A DNA stretch of 64,000 nucleotides from Hyalangium versicolor. GTDB taxonomy: Bacteria > Myxococcota > Myxococcia > Myxococcales > Myxococcaceae. The DNA lies in NCBI RefSeq assembly GCF_020103695.1, contig NZ_JAHXBF010000003.1:1-64000 (forward strand). The letters are read 5' to 3'. The translations under genes and the position numbers were made by a program. This document shows, one piece after another, positions 1 through 8,083 of this stretch; position 1 is the stretch's first letter, and every line of letters begins with the position of its first letter. A model generated the notes under the pieces. That model was not told the DNA's origin. It saw only the letters and a list, made by a program, of their open reading frames with translations, and made no database searches.

Positions 1-230
1 TGTCCCGAAAGGGCAACTGCTGGGACAACGCCGTGGTGGAGAGCTTCTTCAGCAGCCTGAAGATGGAACTGGTCTACCTCACCAACTTCCCCACCCGGCA
101 CCACGCTCGCTCGGAGCTCTTCGAGTACATCGAGGTCTTCTACAACCGCAAGCGCCGACACTCGAGCCTCGGCTACCTGAGCCCGAGGGACTATGAACGG
201 GCCGCACTACCTGATAGGTTGGCAGCATAA
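1..230 (+). mobile_element. IS3-family transposase, C-terminal fragment
   Basis: The reading frame is open from base 3 to the TAA at 228-230 and continues off the left edge. It encodes the end of an IS3-type DDE integrase core: an N-x-W-D-N-A-x-V-E-S-F-F motif carrying the catalytic Glu, then the usual tail with Y-N-x-x-R-x-H-S-S-L-G-Y. This is the second (orfB) product of IS3-like elements, which joins with orfA by frameshifting to cut and paste the element. Only about 75 residues are inside the window, so completeness cannot be judged. The element's right end follows immediately. Confidence 0.9.
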
Positions 231-235
231 CTCCC

Positions 236-261
236 GTGTCCACTAAACCGGGGCAAGCCCA
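236..261. repeat. Right terminal inverted repeat of the IS3-type element
   Basis: Just past the transposase stop the sequence reads, from the outside inwards on the minus strand, TGGGCTTGCCCCGG then TTTAGTGGACAC. This is the usual style of IS3-family ends: starts with TG, GC-rich block, then TGGACA. I place the outer edge at base 261. The left copy is outside the window, so the exact boundary and any target duplication cannot be confirmed. Confidence 0.6.
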
Positions 262-281
262 CCCCCTACTTCGGCCGCGAT

Positions 282-1139
282 GTGGAGATCTCACGGAGAG
301 ACGGCTTCGATAAGATCTACGAGGTGTATTGGCTCAACGTCTTCGGCCCGAAGCTGGTGGAGACCGTGGGCCGTGAGCGCATGCTGTCCACGCCGGCCCA
401 CCTGGTGGACGAGTTGCCCAACGGCTCCATCCTGCTGGTGACGTGTCCCACCGCAGCTGACTTCGCCAGTGAGGAGGCACGCCTGGCCCAGGCCCGCGCT
501 CACGTCCACCTCCGGCCAGAGCTCGACTTCGAGACCGTCCTGCGCACCCTGCGGGAGCGCAGTGCCACGCTCGCACCCGTGGAGCCCCGCTTCCATCCAG
601 ACATCGCTCCTCTCCTGGCCCGTGTGGTGGCGGCTGTCGCCATCAGCGAGCGTCAGCGCAAGGTGGCCGAGTTCAATCGCTACGAGCCACCCGATCCGGA
701 GGAGTGGTTGCCCGCAGTCGCCGCGCTGCCCTCGGACGTGGCGGACCCCAAGGCCGCCAGTGAACACTACTCGCTGCTCGCGGAGCACCTCGTGGCGCTG
801 CTGCACACAAAGGTGCCCTCGGTCTTCAAGGAAACCCCCGAGTCGCTCACGGACGTGGACTACCAGTTCTGGCATGAGGAGTTCCCGAGAGTCTTCGAGC
901 GCCGCGACATCGATGAGCATGCCGTGCCAGCGGTGGGCGCGTACCTGGGGCAGGTGCTGGTGCGCAACCTGGGCGGGCAGTGGATCCCGCGCAAGAAGCT
1001 CGAGGAGGCGCAGGTGCGCGTGGGCAACCGGGTGTGGCTTCCGTTCCTTCGGGCGCACCGGTACATGCGCTCGTGCCAGTCGCTGCTGGACTACTCCCTC
1101 ACCCAGCTCTTCCGCGTCGCCGTGCATCACCGCACCTGA
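282..1139 (+). CDS. 5'-truncated immunity-like protein (DUF3396-like) next to an IS end
   Basis: The 285-codon frame from GTG 282 is open upstream, in frame, through the IS end to the transposase stop at 228, with no good start codon or ribosome site. The first residues already look like the middle of a domain (PYFGRDVE, then YWLNVFGP), so I read it as the 3' part of a gene cut by the insertion. The first 100 residues resemble the C-terminal part of the DUF3396 type VI immunity family that is common in myxobacteria. The last 180 residues form a second domain that I do not recognise, ending in a basic Trp-rich stretch. The family assignment is tentative. If expressed at all, it would depend on a start at 282 or a promoter inside the IS. 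Confidence 0.55.
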   Translation: MEISRRDGFDKIYEVYWLNVFGPKLVETVGRERMLSTPAHLVDELPNGSILLVTCPTAADFASEEARLAQARAHVHLRPELDFETVLRTLRERSATLAPVEPRFHPDIAPLLARVVAAVAISERQRKVAEFNRYEPPDPEEWLPAVAALPSDVADPKAASEHYSLLAEHLVALLHTKVPSVFKETPESLTDVDYQFWHEEFPRVFERRDIDEHAVPAVGAYLGQVLVRNLGGQWIPRKKLEEAQVRVGNRVWLPFLRAHRYMRSCQSLLDYSLTQLFRVAVHHRT

Positions 1140-1442
1140 TGGTGGAGGAGGCTGTGGTCCCAGGGGCGTTCGCCTCCTTCGGCCCCGGGAGGTGTCGGCA
1201 AAAAATGAGCGCCGCGGGCGCCGGTTGAACCTCAAGCCCCGCGAGTCGCCACGGCGCGAACGTTGACGCCGTAGCGGTCTCTTTCTCAGTGGATGGTGGG
1301 TTCCTGTGAGCTGTTCGGGTTCTTCTGCATCAACTCGAAGCTCGCATCCAGGCAGCCGATGAGAATGAGGGACTCCACGAAGACAGGGCCCCCAGGTTGC
1401 TCTGGGAGCCCTTTTCCTGAACCGTGCCGAATTCACTGTGGA
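1140..1442. other. Intergenic gap with one hairpin
   Basis: This 303-base gap lies between convergent genes. Besides the hairpin at 1385-1412 I see no clear gene. A short minus-strand frame at about 1293-1390 encodes roughly 30 residues with ordinary codon use but has no identifiable start. It could be a relic of a lost gene; the call is weak. Confidence 0.4.
1385..1412 (-). terminator. Hairpin, copy 1 of a repeated terminator-like element
   Basis: The plus strand has GGGCCCCCAG at 1386-1395 and CTGGGAGCCC at 1402-1411 around a six-base loop. On the minus-strand transcript the single imperfect pair becomes a G-U wobble, giving a full 10-bp stem about 30 bases after the stop of the minus-strand gene that ends at 1443. 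A TTTT run follows on the plus side, so it may also stop plus-strand transcription. A near-identical 28-base copy lies at 49451-49478. Confidence 0.6.
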
Positions 1443-2534
1443 TCAATGCGGAGGAATGAGCTCCGTGATCTCGACCACGTTGGAGGTGGCCTGGATGTTG
1501 GTGGGCAGCAGCGTGCTGTTGTTGGAGGAGATGAAGGCGACCAGCTCCTCGGTTCCGTTGGGCTGGAACTGGACGCTGCAGGAGGTTCCCGTGCCGCAGG
1601 TCTTTAGCCACGTCCCGTTCATGTTGAAGAGGGTGATGTAATAAGCCGTAGGGCCCACGTTGATGTTCGTCGTGGCGGTCACCGTGACGAAGCAGTTCTC
1701 GCAAGAGGTCTCCGGCGCGCTGAGGCTGATGGTATAGCCAGTGCCCGTCCAGGTCACGTAGCGGACAGCGGTCTCTCCGAAGTTGTTGGCCGGCGGGTAG
1801 ACGCTGCCATCGTTGGACGAGGTGAGGAAGGCTTTGTACGTGTGCGTTCCCGCCGCAGCCTGGCTGACTGTGGCCGTGCACGTATAACCCGTGCCGCAGC
1901 TCTTGATGCGGGTGCCCGCCGTGACGTCGTAGATGTCGAGGTAGAGTGGCCCCGTTGCCAGATCCCGGGTGACGCTCGCGCTCACGGTGGTGCTGGCTCC
2001 GAGCCCCACGGTGCTCGAGGCGACCGACAGATCCGTGAACACGTAGTCCCAGTCCACGTAATACACCGCCGTGGCCATGATCGTGTTACCCGAGTAGTCC
2101 TCGATGGACGCCTGGTACTGGTGGACGTGATACCAGGTGGAGACCACGTTGGCGGAGCACGTCGTGCCAGTGCCGCAGTTGGCGATGATGGGACCGCCCC
2201 AGGCATCACGGATGCGGATGTAGTAGGGCGTGGAGGAGACATCCTGGTTGGCGGTGGCGGTCAGCGTGACGTTCTGGGTCAGCCAGGGAACGCCGGCAGG
2301 GGAGGTCTTGTTCAGGCCGACACTCCAAGCGGCGGCCGCGTTCACTGTTCCCAGCGCGCGCTTCTCTGGCAACTCCGCGCCGAGCCCCTCCAGAGGGGGG
2401 GAAGCCACTCCAGGGAGCGGCTTGCTGGCCTCTGCACCGGGCTCGGTCTCCGGGAGTCCCGAGGACACACCCTGGTCGGCGGGCCCACAGGCGACAACCC
2501 ACACACAGACAGCGGACAAGAGGACGTTTTTCAC
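1443..2534 (-). CDS. Exported lipoprotein with three CGTGxxC repeats
   Basis: The 363-residue product begins with a hydrophobic signal peptide ending in a VVAC lipobox (Cys16), so it should be a lipidated envelope protein. After a Pro/Gly/Glu-rich linker come three units of about 95-100 residues, each a beta-rich, Ig-like stretch containing Y-x-x-(I/L)-x-(D/F) followed by CGTGxxC (Cys pairs near residues 120/126, 213/219 and 313/319). The Cys pairs probably form short disulfide loops in the periplasm or outside the cell. GTG is chosen as start because GGAGATT precedes it at good spacing. No catalytic motif is visible, so binding or adhesion is the likeliest role. I do not recognise a named family. 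The gene stands alone, with a hairpin downstream at 1385-1412. Confidence 0.75.
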   Translation of the reverse strand: MKNVLLSAVCVWVVACGPADQGVSSGLPETEPGAEASKPLPGVASPPLEGLGAELPEKRALGTVNAAAAWSVGLNKTSPAGVPWLTQNVTLTATANQDVSSTPYYIRIRDAWGGPIIANCGTGTTCSANVVSTWYHVHQYQASIEDYSGNTIMATAVYYVDWDYVFTDLSVASSTVGLGASTTVSASVTRDLATGPLYLDIYDVTAGTRIKSCGTGYTCTATVSQAAAGTHTYKAFLTSSNDGSVYPPANNFGETAVRYVTWTGTGYTISLSAPETSCENCFVTVTATTNINVGPTAYYITLFNMNGTWLKTCGTGTSCSVQFQPNGTEELVAFISSNNSTLLPTNIQATSNVVEITELIPPH

Positions 2535-2716
2535 AGGAATCTCCAGAGCGAATGGAAGCGAAGGGTTGCACGACCTTGAGCGAGTTCGTCGCGCTCACCC
2601 CCGTGAACGGCCGCCCTGGAAGATCTTCCCGCGCCCATTTTCGGCGCATTATTCGGGCCCGGGGCGTCTCCATCCACCTGGCTGCACCCAGGAGTTCCCC
2701 CAGGAAGCAGGTCCTC

Positions 2717-3589
2717 ATGAACGAGCGCGTCGCCCCATCGCAGCAGGCACTCTCTGAAGTTCTCGCTTCGACCACCTGGGTCTGCATTGCCAGGATCATG
2801 CGAGAGAAGGCTCCGGAAGTGCCCATCGAGGTACGGGCTCCGGAGAAGCTCGTCGAGTTGGGGCGCAGTCTGGAGCTCGTCGAGGAGGATCCGCAGGTCG
2901 TGTGCATGTGCTCCGGGGATGTCGCGCTCGAGCTCCATGACGGCGCGAAGCTCCTGGCCGTTCTCACAGTGCACCATGGTACGTCCATCAGCTGGGATCG
3001 CTGGAAGAGCCATGGCGTCCTGCGCGAGCCGCGCCCCATCCTCGACTGGCTGGCCTCGCTCGGGGTCTCGTGGCTCCTGGAGGAGCACCTGGAGGCCCAG
3101 CAGCGCAGCGTCGAGGACTCGAAAGCGGAGGCGCGTTGGATCCAGGCCATGCCTCCCTGTCTCGCTCCCTTCTGGGATCCTGCCTACGACGGCAGAGGGA
3201 TGGATTGGGATTCACTCCAGGAGGCACTGGTCGCGGCCTACCCTGATCCCGAGGCCCGCGTGCGCGCGCTGCTGAGCTGGTTCGGTCAGGGGGAGGGCCC
3301 GTGGTCGGGCTTCCCCGTGTACGAGGAGATTCCCGAGGTCCTTCTGCTCGATCACTCCACGGAGGTCATTGTGTCCGCGCTCTTGCGAGATGATCTCTCA
3401 CCGGCGGAGTGGGAGGGCGCTGCCAGGTACCTGTCTGGCTGGGAGTTCTCGAAGAAGAAGCCTCAGGATCGGCTTTTCCTTCCGGAGAGCCTGCGCACGC
3501 GATTGCGTCAGCACGGCATGGCTTCCTCACATAAGGGCAATCGAATGCGAGCGATGCATGCCTTTGCGGAGGACGTCAGTTCTTGCTGA
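2717..3589 (+). CDS. Hypothetical protein
   Basis: The frame opens at 2552, but the translation before 2717 is Arg/Pro-rich and looks non-coding. ATG 2717 (start MNERVAPSQQ) has AGGAAG upstream and begins the part with normal codon use, giving 290 residues. The protein is soluble, with no signal peptide or membrane segment. A central stretch near residues 65-110 (L-A-V-L-T-V-H-H-G then W-D-R-W, then L-x-W-L) resembles a family of uncharacterised proteins that I recall from myxobacteria and actinobacteria, but I cannot name it. The 3' end overlaps the convergent kinase gene by 14 bases. No function is proposed. Confidence 0.65.
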   Translation: MNERVAPSQQALSEVLASTTWVCIARIMREKAPEVPIEVRAPEKLVELGRSLELVEEDPQVVCMCSGDVALELHDGAKLLAVLTVHHGTSISWDRWKSHGVLREPRPILDWLASLGVSWLLEEHLEAQQRSVEDSKAEARWIQAMPPCLAPFWDPAYDGRGMDWDSLQEALVAAYPDPEARVRALLSWFGQGEGPWSGFPVYEEIPEVLLLDHSTEVIVSALLRDDLSPAEWEGAARYLSGWEFSKKKPQDRLFLPESLRTRLRQHGMASSHKGNRMRAMHAFAEDVSSC

Positions 3590-5321
3590 AGTTGTGCTTG
3601 AGGATGAAGAACTCGCCTGGCTTGACATTGATGTCGCGCGTCTCTGTTCCGCCGAACTCACGGTTGAGGAGACGGACGATGTGGCGCCCAGACGAGATCT
3701 CGATCGCCGCGAAGGGCGTCGTCCCGATCTCTTTCCCATCCAGGAAGACGGTCGCGTAGGGCAGGACTCGAAAATCGATGCGAGCCTTGCCGGGAACGGC
3801 ATGGGTCGGACGCGGGGGACGAGGAGCCGGGGCCTTGGCACGGACGGTAGCTGGCCTCGGAGTCGGCGGAGGGACGGGCGTGTTATCGGGTACGGGTAAC
3901 GGAGCAGGTTCTGGGAGTCCCGCGTCAGCAGCAAAGGCCAGTGGTGCCGGGGCTTGTTGCGATATCGGAGTATGCTCCTGGTCACGATGTTCGGGTGGCG
4001 GCTCGATGGGGGCTACTTCAAGCACGGGGGTGGAGGTGGAGAACTGAGTGGGGGATGCCGTGTCGCCGCCCCACAGCAGATATCCGCCGCCACTGACTGT
4101 GAGGAGCGCGGCAATCGTGGAGAGTGCTACGTGGGCTCTCCTTCGTGGTCGCATCGTCGCTGCGGACGTGTTCGTTGCGGAGGGCTCGGCGGAGGAACCC
4201 GGGTGGTCTGTGGAGACACGCAACTGGGGGCTGGCAGGGACTGCTCGTTGCGGGTGCTGGAAGGGCAGGGGCGTTGCGGGGAGTGTCGGGCTCTCGGGTG
4301 TCGTTTCTGCTTCCTCTTGCGACGGGAGGACTGACGGAGGCTGCTTCTGAGGCACGGGAGCCTGCAGCGCTACGGCGGTGGAAGGCACCGGCGTTGTCGT
4401 CTTCGCCGCATCGGCCTCCATCTGGCCAAGGAGTCGAGCGATGTGAAGAGCGCCCAGGGGCTCGCCCCTCGATAGTACGAACTGCTCGAGATCCGCCTGA
4501 AGGGCGAGGCAGTCTGGATAACGCTCATCGCGATTCTTGGAGAGCGCGCGATCCAGAATCTGCTGGATGACCTCGGGGAGCCCGGGACGCCTCTTCTGCG
4601 CGGGGATGAAGGGTTCGAAGAGGATGGCATTCAACATTCCCTCTTCTGCCGTGACGGCGAAGGGCTTCTGCGCGGTCAGCAACTCATAGAAGACGAGCCC
4701 GAGAGCATAGACATCGGCTCTGCGATCGAGCGGCTGGCCCCGGAGTTGTTCGGGGGGCATGTACGGGAGCTTGCCCTTGAGGATCCCAGCCTGGGTTTGA
4801 GGCCCATGACCCGTGACCTTGGCGATGCCGAAGTCCGCTACTTTCACTGCGCCCTGACGTGACAGGAGGATGTTGTCCGGGCTGATGTCGCGGTGGATGA
4901 GTCCCAGGGGTTGTTGCGTCACCGGGTCGCGGAAGTCGTGGGCATAAGCCAGTCCCTCGGCGGCGGCGGCAATCATCTTCGCGCAGAGGGTGGACGGCAG
5001 GAACGTGTCGAGTTCTCTGGCACGTCTTACGAGTGTGCGCAGATTGGGGCCGTCGATGTACTCCATGGCGACGAAGTAGGAGCCGTCGGCTTCGCCAAAA
5101 TCGAAGATCTGGACGATGTGCGGGTGATTGAGCTGGGCGACGAGCCTGGCCTCGGCGAGGAACATCTCCACAAAGGCGGGTTCATCCAGCAGGTGGGGGA
5201 GGATTCGCTTGAGGACGAGGGTCTTCTCGAATCCGAAGGGGCCAGCCACCTTGGCGAGCAACACTTCGGCCATGCCACCGGCGGCGAGCTTCCGAATAAC
5301 CTCGTAGCGCCCAATCTTCAT
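3576..5321 (-). CDS. Membrane Ser/Thr protein kinase with PEGA domain
   Basis: This 581-residue protein starts with a Hanks-type kinase domain (about 1-270): Gly-rich loop LAAGGMAEV, Lys38 for ATP, HRDISPDN near 143-150, the DFG in VADFG, and a PPEQ activation-segment motif. The usual HRDxK lysine is Ser, a variant often seen in myxobacterial kinases. A long Pro/Ser/Thr-rich linker leads to one transmembrane helix near 397-419, and the outer part ends in a PEGA domain (about 514-581). The kinase is thus cytoplasmic with an envelope-side sensor or anchor. Its ATG overlaps the stop of the upstream gene by one base (TAATG), so the two are translationally coupled. The substrate is unknown. Confidence 0.9.
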   Translation of the reverse strand: MKIGRYEVIRKLAAGGMAEVLLAKVAGPFGFEKTLVLKRILPHLLDEPAFVEMFLAEARLVAQLNHPHIVQIFDFGEADGSYFVAMEYIDGPNLRTLVRRARELDTFLPSTLCAKMIAAAAEGLAYAHDFRDPVTQQPLGLIHRDISPDNILLSRQGAVKVADFGIAKVTGHGPQTQAGILKGKLPYMPPEQLRGQPLDRRADVYALGLVFYELLTAQKPFAVTAEEGMLNAILFEPFIPAQKRRPGLPEVIQQILDRALSKNRDERYPDCLALQADLEQFVLSRGEPLGALHIARLLGQMEADAAKTTTPVPSTAVALQAPVPQKQPPSVLPSQEEAETTPESPTLPATPLPFQHPQRAVPASPQLRVSTDHPGSSAEPSATNTSAATMRPRRRAHVALSTIAALLTVSGGGYLLWGGDTASPTQFSTSTPVLEVAPIEPPPEHRDQEHTPISQQAPAPLAFAADAGLPEPAPLPVPDNTPVPPPTPRPATVRAKAPAPRPPRPTHAVPGKARIDFRVLPYATVFLDGKEIGTTPFAAIEISSGRHIVRLLNREFGGTETRDINVKPGEFFILKHNFSKN

Positions 5322-6382
5322 TACTGGAAGGACAGTCGAGCGCCCAGGGAAGCACCCTGATGACTGAGCGAGAGGGCAGGTTGGAGGCTGCTCTGAGGAG
5401 ATGGCTGGACTTGTTCTTGATGGAAAGCTTGGAGCCCCAGGCCTATGCTAATCAGAGCAAGGCCGCTGAGGCCAACCGCTGCTGCCACCGGGCGAAGCGC
5501 AGGATCTCGGGTGGTGCGGACTCTTCCTGTGGATGCGGATCCGTAGACGATGAGCCCTGCCACCGCCAGGTTTGCACCAATTGCTATGGCTACCTGATAG
5601 CCAGTGGCTCGTGGGGAGGGTTCAGGTGAAGGAGACGGGGCGGGTACCCAGGGAGCAGCGGAAGAAGGGGCAAAGGGAGTCGTGGGTGATGAAGCATCCT
5701 TCGTGGGAGCACGAGATTCGGTAAGGGCTTCTGAGGAGTTTGCTGCCTGTTTGTCCTGGACCGATGAGGCAGAGACTGCCTCACGGTCAAGCTGAGGACG
5801 TGTAGGAGGTGATTTCTCGCCAGCGAGTGAGTGCGTCGCTTCTCCTGGCGTTTGTACAGAAGGCGGCTCAGAAGTAGTGCTCGGCGTGGCAGAGGCAGAG
5901 ACTCCCGGTTCCTTCGACGGTGGGACTGGGGTGGAACGAACTGCGAGTTGCTGGTGGATGTCATCGATGGCCGCTCGGAAGACCTGCTCCACCTTGGGTG
6001 AGACAGCGACCGGCAGGGTCGCGGAGGGTTGGAGGCGGAGCGCCTCACGAAAAGTATCGCTCGAACGCTGCACATCGCTGAGATTGGCCAGAATGATCCC
6101 CTCGTAAAGGAGCGCGAGGACCCGCTCGTCGGCACTCAAACCTGCGGACTTCGCGACTCCGAGCTGTTCGAGCGCTGCCTCGAAATCGAGCCGCTCGTAG
6201 AGATGGATCGCCGCAGCCAGTTCGGCTGGACCTTCCGCCTTGCGCTCCGACGAGCGGTTCGTGGATGTAGGGTTCGAGCGCCGTTTCGCAGAAGGGTCGG
6301 GCTCGGCAGCAGGCGCCTGGCTCCATCCCAAGCACAGAGAGAGCAGCGCGACAGCGGGGCCATACCGCCTCAATGGGAGCAT
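5321..6382 (-). CDS. Exported TPR-like protein with two C-terminal membrane helices, partner of the PEGA kinase
   Basis: The frame opens upstream at 6571, but ATG 6382 is preferred because it begins a proper signal peptide (MLPLRRYGPAVALLSLCLGW, cleavage near APAAE). After it come about 110 residues of helical TPR-like sequence (A-A-I-H-L-Y-E-R-L-D-F-E-A-A-L, then F-R-E-A-L-R-L-Q-P), a long low-complexity Ser/Pro/Glu linker and two hydrophobic helices near the C-terminus. The protein is probably anchored in the inner membrane, facing the periplasm. It is the first gene of a two-gene unit with the PEGA kinase that follows, which suggests they act together, perhaps as a sensory or assembly partner. 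No family name is certain. Confidence 0.7.
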   Translation of the reverse strand: MLPLRRYGPAVALLSLCLGWSQAPAAEPDPSAKRRSNPTSTNRSSERKAEGPAELAAAIHLYERLDFEAALEQLGVAKSAGLSADERVLALLYEGIILANLSDVQRSSDTFREALRLQPSATLPVAVSPKVEQVFRAAIDDIHQQLAVRSTPVPPSKEPGVSASATPSTTSEPPSVQTPGEATHSLAGEKSPPTRPQLDREAVSASSVQDKQAANSSEALTESRAPTKDASSPTTPFAPSSAAPWVPAPSPSPEPSPRATGYQVAIAIGANLAVAGLIVYGSASTGRVRTTRDPALRPVAAAVGLSGLALISIGLGLQAFHQEQVQPSPQSSLQPALSLSHQGASLGARLSFQ

Positions 6383-6552
6383 GCCCGGACGGTACAGAGC
6401 AGCTTGTAACAGCGGCCATACGCCCTCAGGAGACTTGCTCCATGGCTGAATCGTAGCCTGGAGGACGAATGCCGGTGGGAAGGTGCCCGAAGCAAAGATC
6501 GGAAGCGACGGTCCCTCTCCAGCGTGGTACCCACGGGCTCCTCGAGCGGACC

Positions 6553-8007
6553 ATGGCTGATTCCACGACACATTCCTCTGCGCGGGCCTCGGGAACCTGG
6601 GTGTTGATTGCTGTCGGTGTGGGCACCTTCATGTCCGCGCTGGATGGAAGCGTCGTGAACGCCATCCTCCCGGTGATGCGTGAGGCCCTGCACACGGACG
6701 TCGCTACCATCGAGTGGGTGGTGACCGTGTACCTGCTCTCCGTCAGCGGGCTGCTGCTGGGCTTTGGCCGCCTGGGAGACGTGCGCGGCCACAAGGGCGT
6801 GTACGTGCTCGGGTTTGGCGGCTTCGTGATCAGCTCCGCGCTGTGTGGCATGGCGCCAGGAGTCCACGCGCTCATTGCCTTTCGCGCCCTGCAGGCAGTG
6901 GGCGCCGCGATGCTCTTCGCCAACTCGCCGGCCATTCTCACCAAGAGCTTCCCTGCCGAGAAGCGCGGCCGGGTGCTCGGGCTCCAGGCGATGATGACGT
7001 ACCTGGGCCTCACCGTGGGGCCCTCGCTCGGTGGCTGGCTCACGCAGACCTTCGGGTGGCGCTCCATCTTCTACATCAACGTTCCCGTGGGAATCGTCGC
7101 GGTGGCGTTGAGTCTCCGTTTCGTGCCGCGTGACGTTCCCGCCGAAGCAGGGGAGTCCTTCGACTGGACCGGCGCCGTGCTCTTCCTGGCGGGACTCGTC
7201 GCCCTGCTGCTCGGGCTCAACCAGGGGCACGCCTGGGGTTGGGGCTCGCCCGCCATCGTGGCGCTGCTCGCCGGGGCTGCGGTGCTGCTCGCGATCTTCG
7301 TTGCCGTGGAACGGCGGGTCCGGGCCCCGATGCTCGATCTGAGCCTCTTCCGCCACGCCACCTTCTCCGCCGCCACCGCGAGCGCGCTGCTCAACTACAT
7401 CTGCATCTACAGCCTCGTCTTCCTGCTCCCGTTCTACCTGCTGCAGGCGCGGAGCATGAACCCAGCCCAGGCCGGGTTGCTCCTGACTGCTCAGCCGCTC
7501 GTGATGATGGTGGCCGCTCCCCTGAGCGGAGCGCTGTCCGATCGCATCGGCTCCCGGTGGCCCGCGATCGTGGGCATGACCGTGCTCTCGGCGGGGCTCC
7601 TGCTCGAGTCGTTTCTCAGCCCGCAGACGTCGCTGACACACATAGCCCTGGGGCTCGCGGTGTGTGGACTGGGCACGGGCGTCTTCATCGCGCCCAACAA
7701 CAGCGCGCTCATGGGTGCGGCACCACGCCACCGGCAGGGTATTGCCTCGGGAGTACTTGCGACCGCTCGCAACGTCGGAATGGTGCTGGGCGTGGGACTC
7801 GCGGGCGCCATCCTGACGACGATGCTCACCGGCCATTCCGAGCCTGACTCCGCAGAAGCTCTCAGCCTCGCGGTCAGCCGGGGCCTCCAGGTGGCCGCGG
7901 GAGTGGCGGCGGTGGGCGTGCTCTTCGCCGCAATTCGTGGGCGGAATGCGGCGGGGAACAGTCCTGCCGCAGCGCCACCCCACGCATCGTCCACTTCGCA
8001 CGGGTGA
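6553..8007 (+). CDS. DHA2-family MFS drug efflux transporter
   Basis: The 484-residue product has about 14 predicted membrane helices and the marks of the DHA2 (EmrB/QacA) branch of the major facilitator superfamily: L-D-x-S-V-V-N-A-I-L-P in helix 1, W-V-V-T-V-Y-L-L in helix 2, G-R-L-G-D-V-R-G in the loop between helices 2 and 3, and the helix 5 motif G-P-S-L-G-G-W. Such pumps expel hydrophobic drugs or metabolites in exchange for protons across the inner membrane. The frame opens at 6469, but ATG 6553 (MADSTTHSS) has GAGCGGA upstream and gives the usual short N-terminus. The gene stands alone and diverges from the TPR-like gene; a strong hairpin closes it. Confidence 0.88.
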   Translation: MADSTTHSSARASGTWVLIAVGVGTFMSALDGSVVNAILPVMREALHTDVATIEWVVTVYLLSVSGLLLGFGRLGDVRGHKGVYVLGFGGFVISSALCGMAPGVHALIAFRALQAVGAAMLFANSPAILTKSFPAEKRGRVLGLQAMMTYLGLTVGPSLGGWLTQTFGWRSIFYINVPVGIVAVALSLRFVPRDVPAEAGESFDWTGAVLFLAGLVALLLGLNQGHAWGWGSPAIVALLAGAAVLLAIFVAVERRVRAPMLDLSLFRHATFSAATASALLNYICIYSLVFLLPFYLLQARSMNPAQAGLLLTAQPLVMMVAAPLSGALSDRIGSRWPAIVGMTVLSAGLLLESFLSPQTSLTHIALGLAVCGLGTGVFIAPNNSALMGAAPRHRQGIASGVLATARNVGMVLGVGLAGAILTTMLTGHSEPDSAEALSLAVSRGLQVAAGVAAVGVLFAAIRGRNAAGNSPAAAPPHASSTSHG

Positions 8008-8040
8008 TTCGACACGGGCGAAGGGGGCGCCCACCCGCGC

Positions 8041-8072
8041 GGGCCCCGGGACACGGTTGGTTCCCGGGGCCC
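8041..8072. terminator. Strong hairpin between convergent genes
   Basis: GGGCCCCGGGA (8041-8051) and TCCCGGGGCCC (8062-8072) form a perfect 11-bp stem with a 10-base loop. It sits in the 76-base gap between the stops of the efflux pump and the EF-G gene, so it probably serves both as a bidirectional terminator. There is no long T run on either side. Confidence 0.8.
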
Positions 8073-8083
8073 TGACTTCCTTC

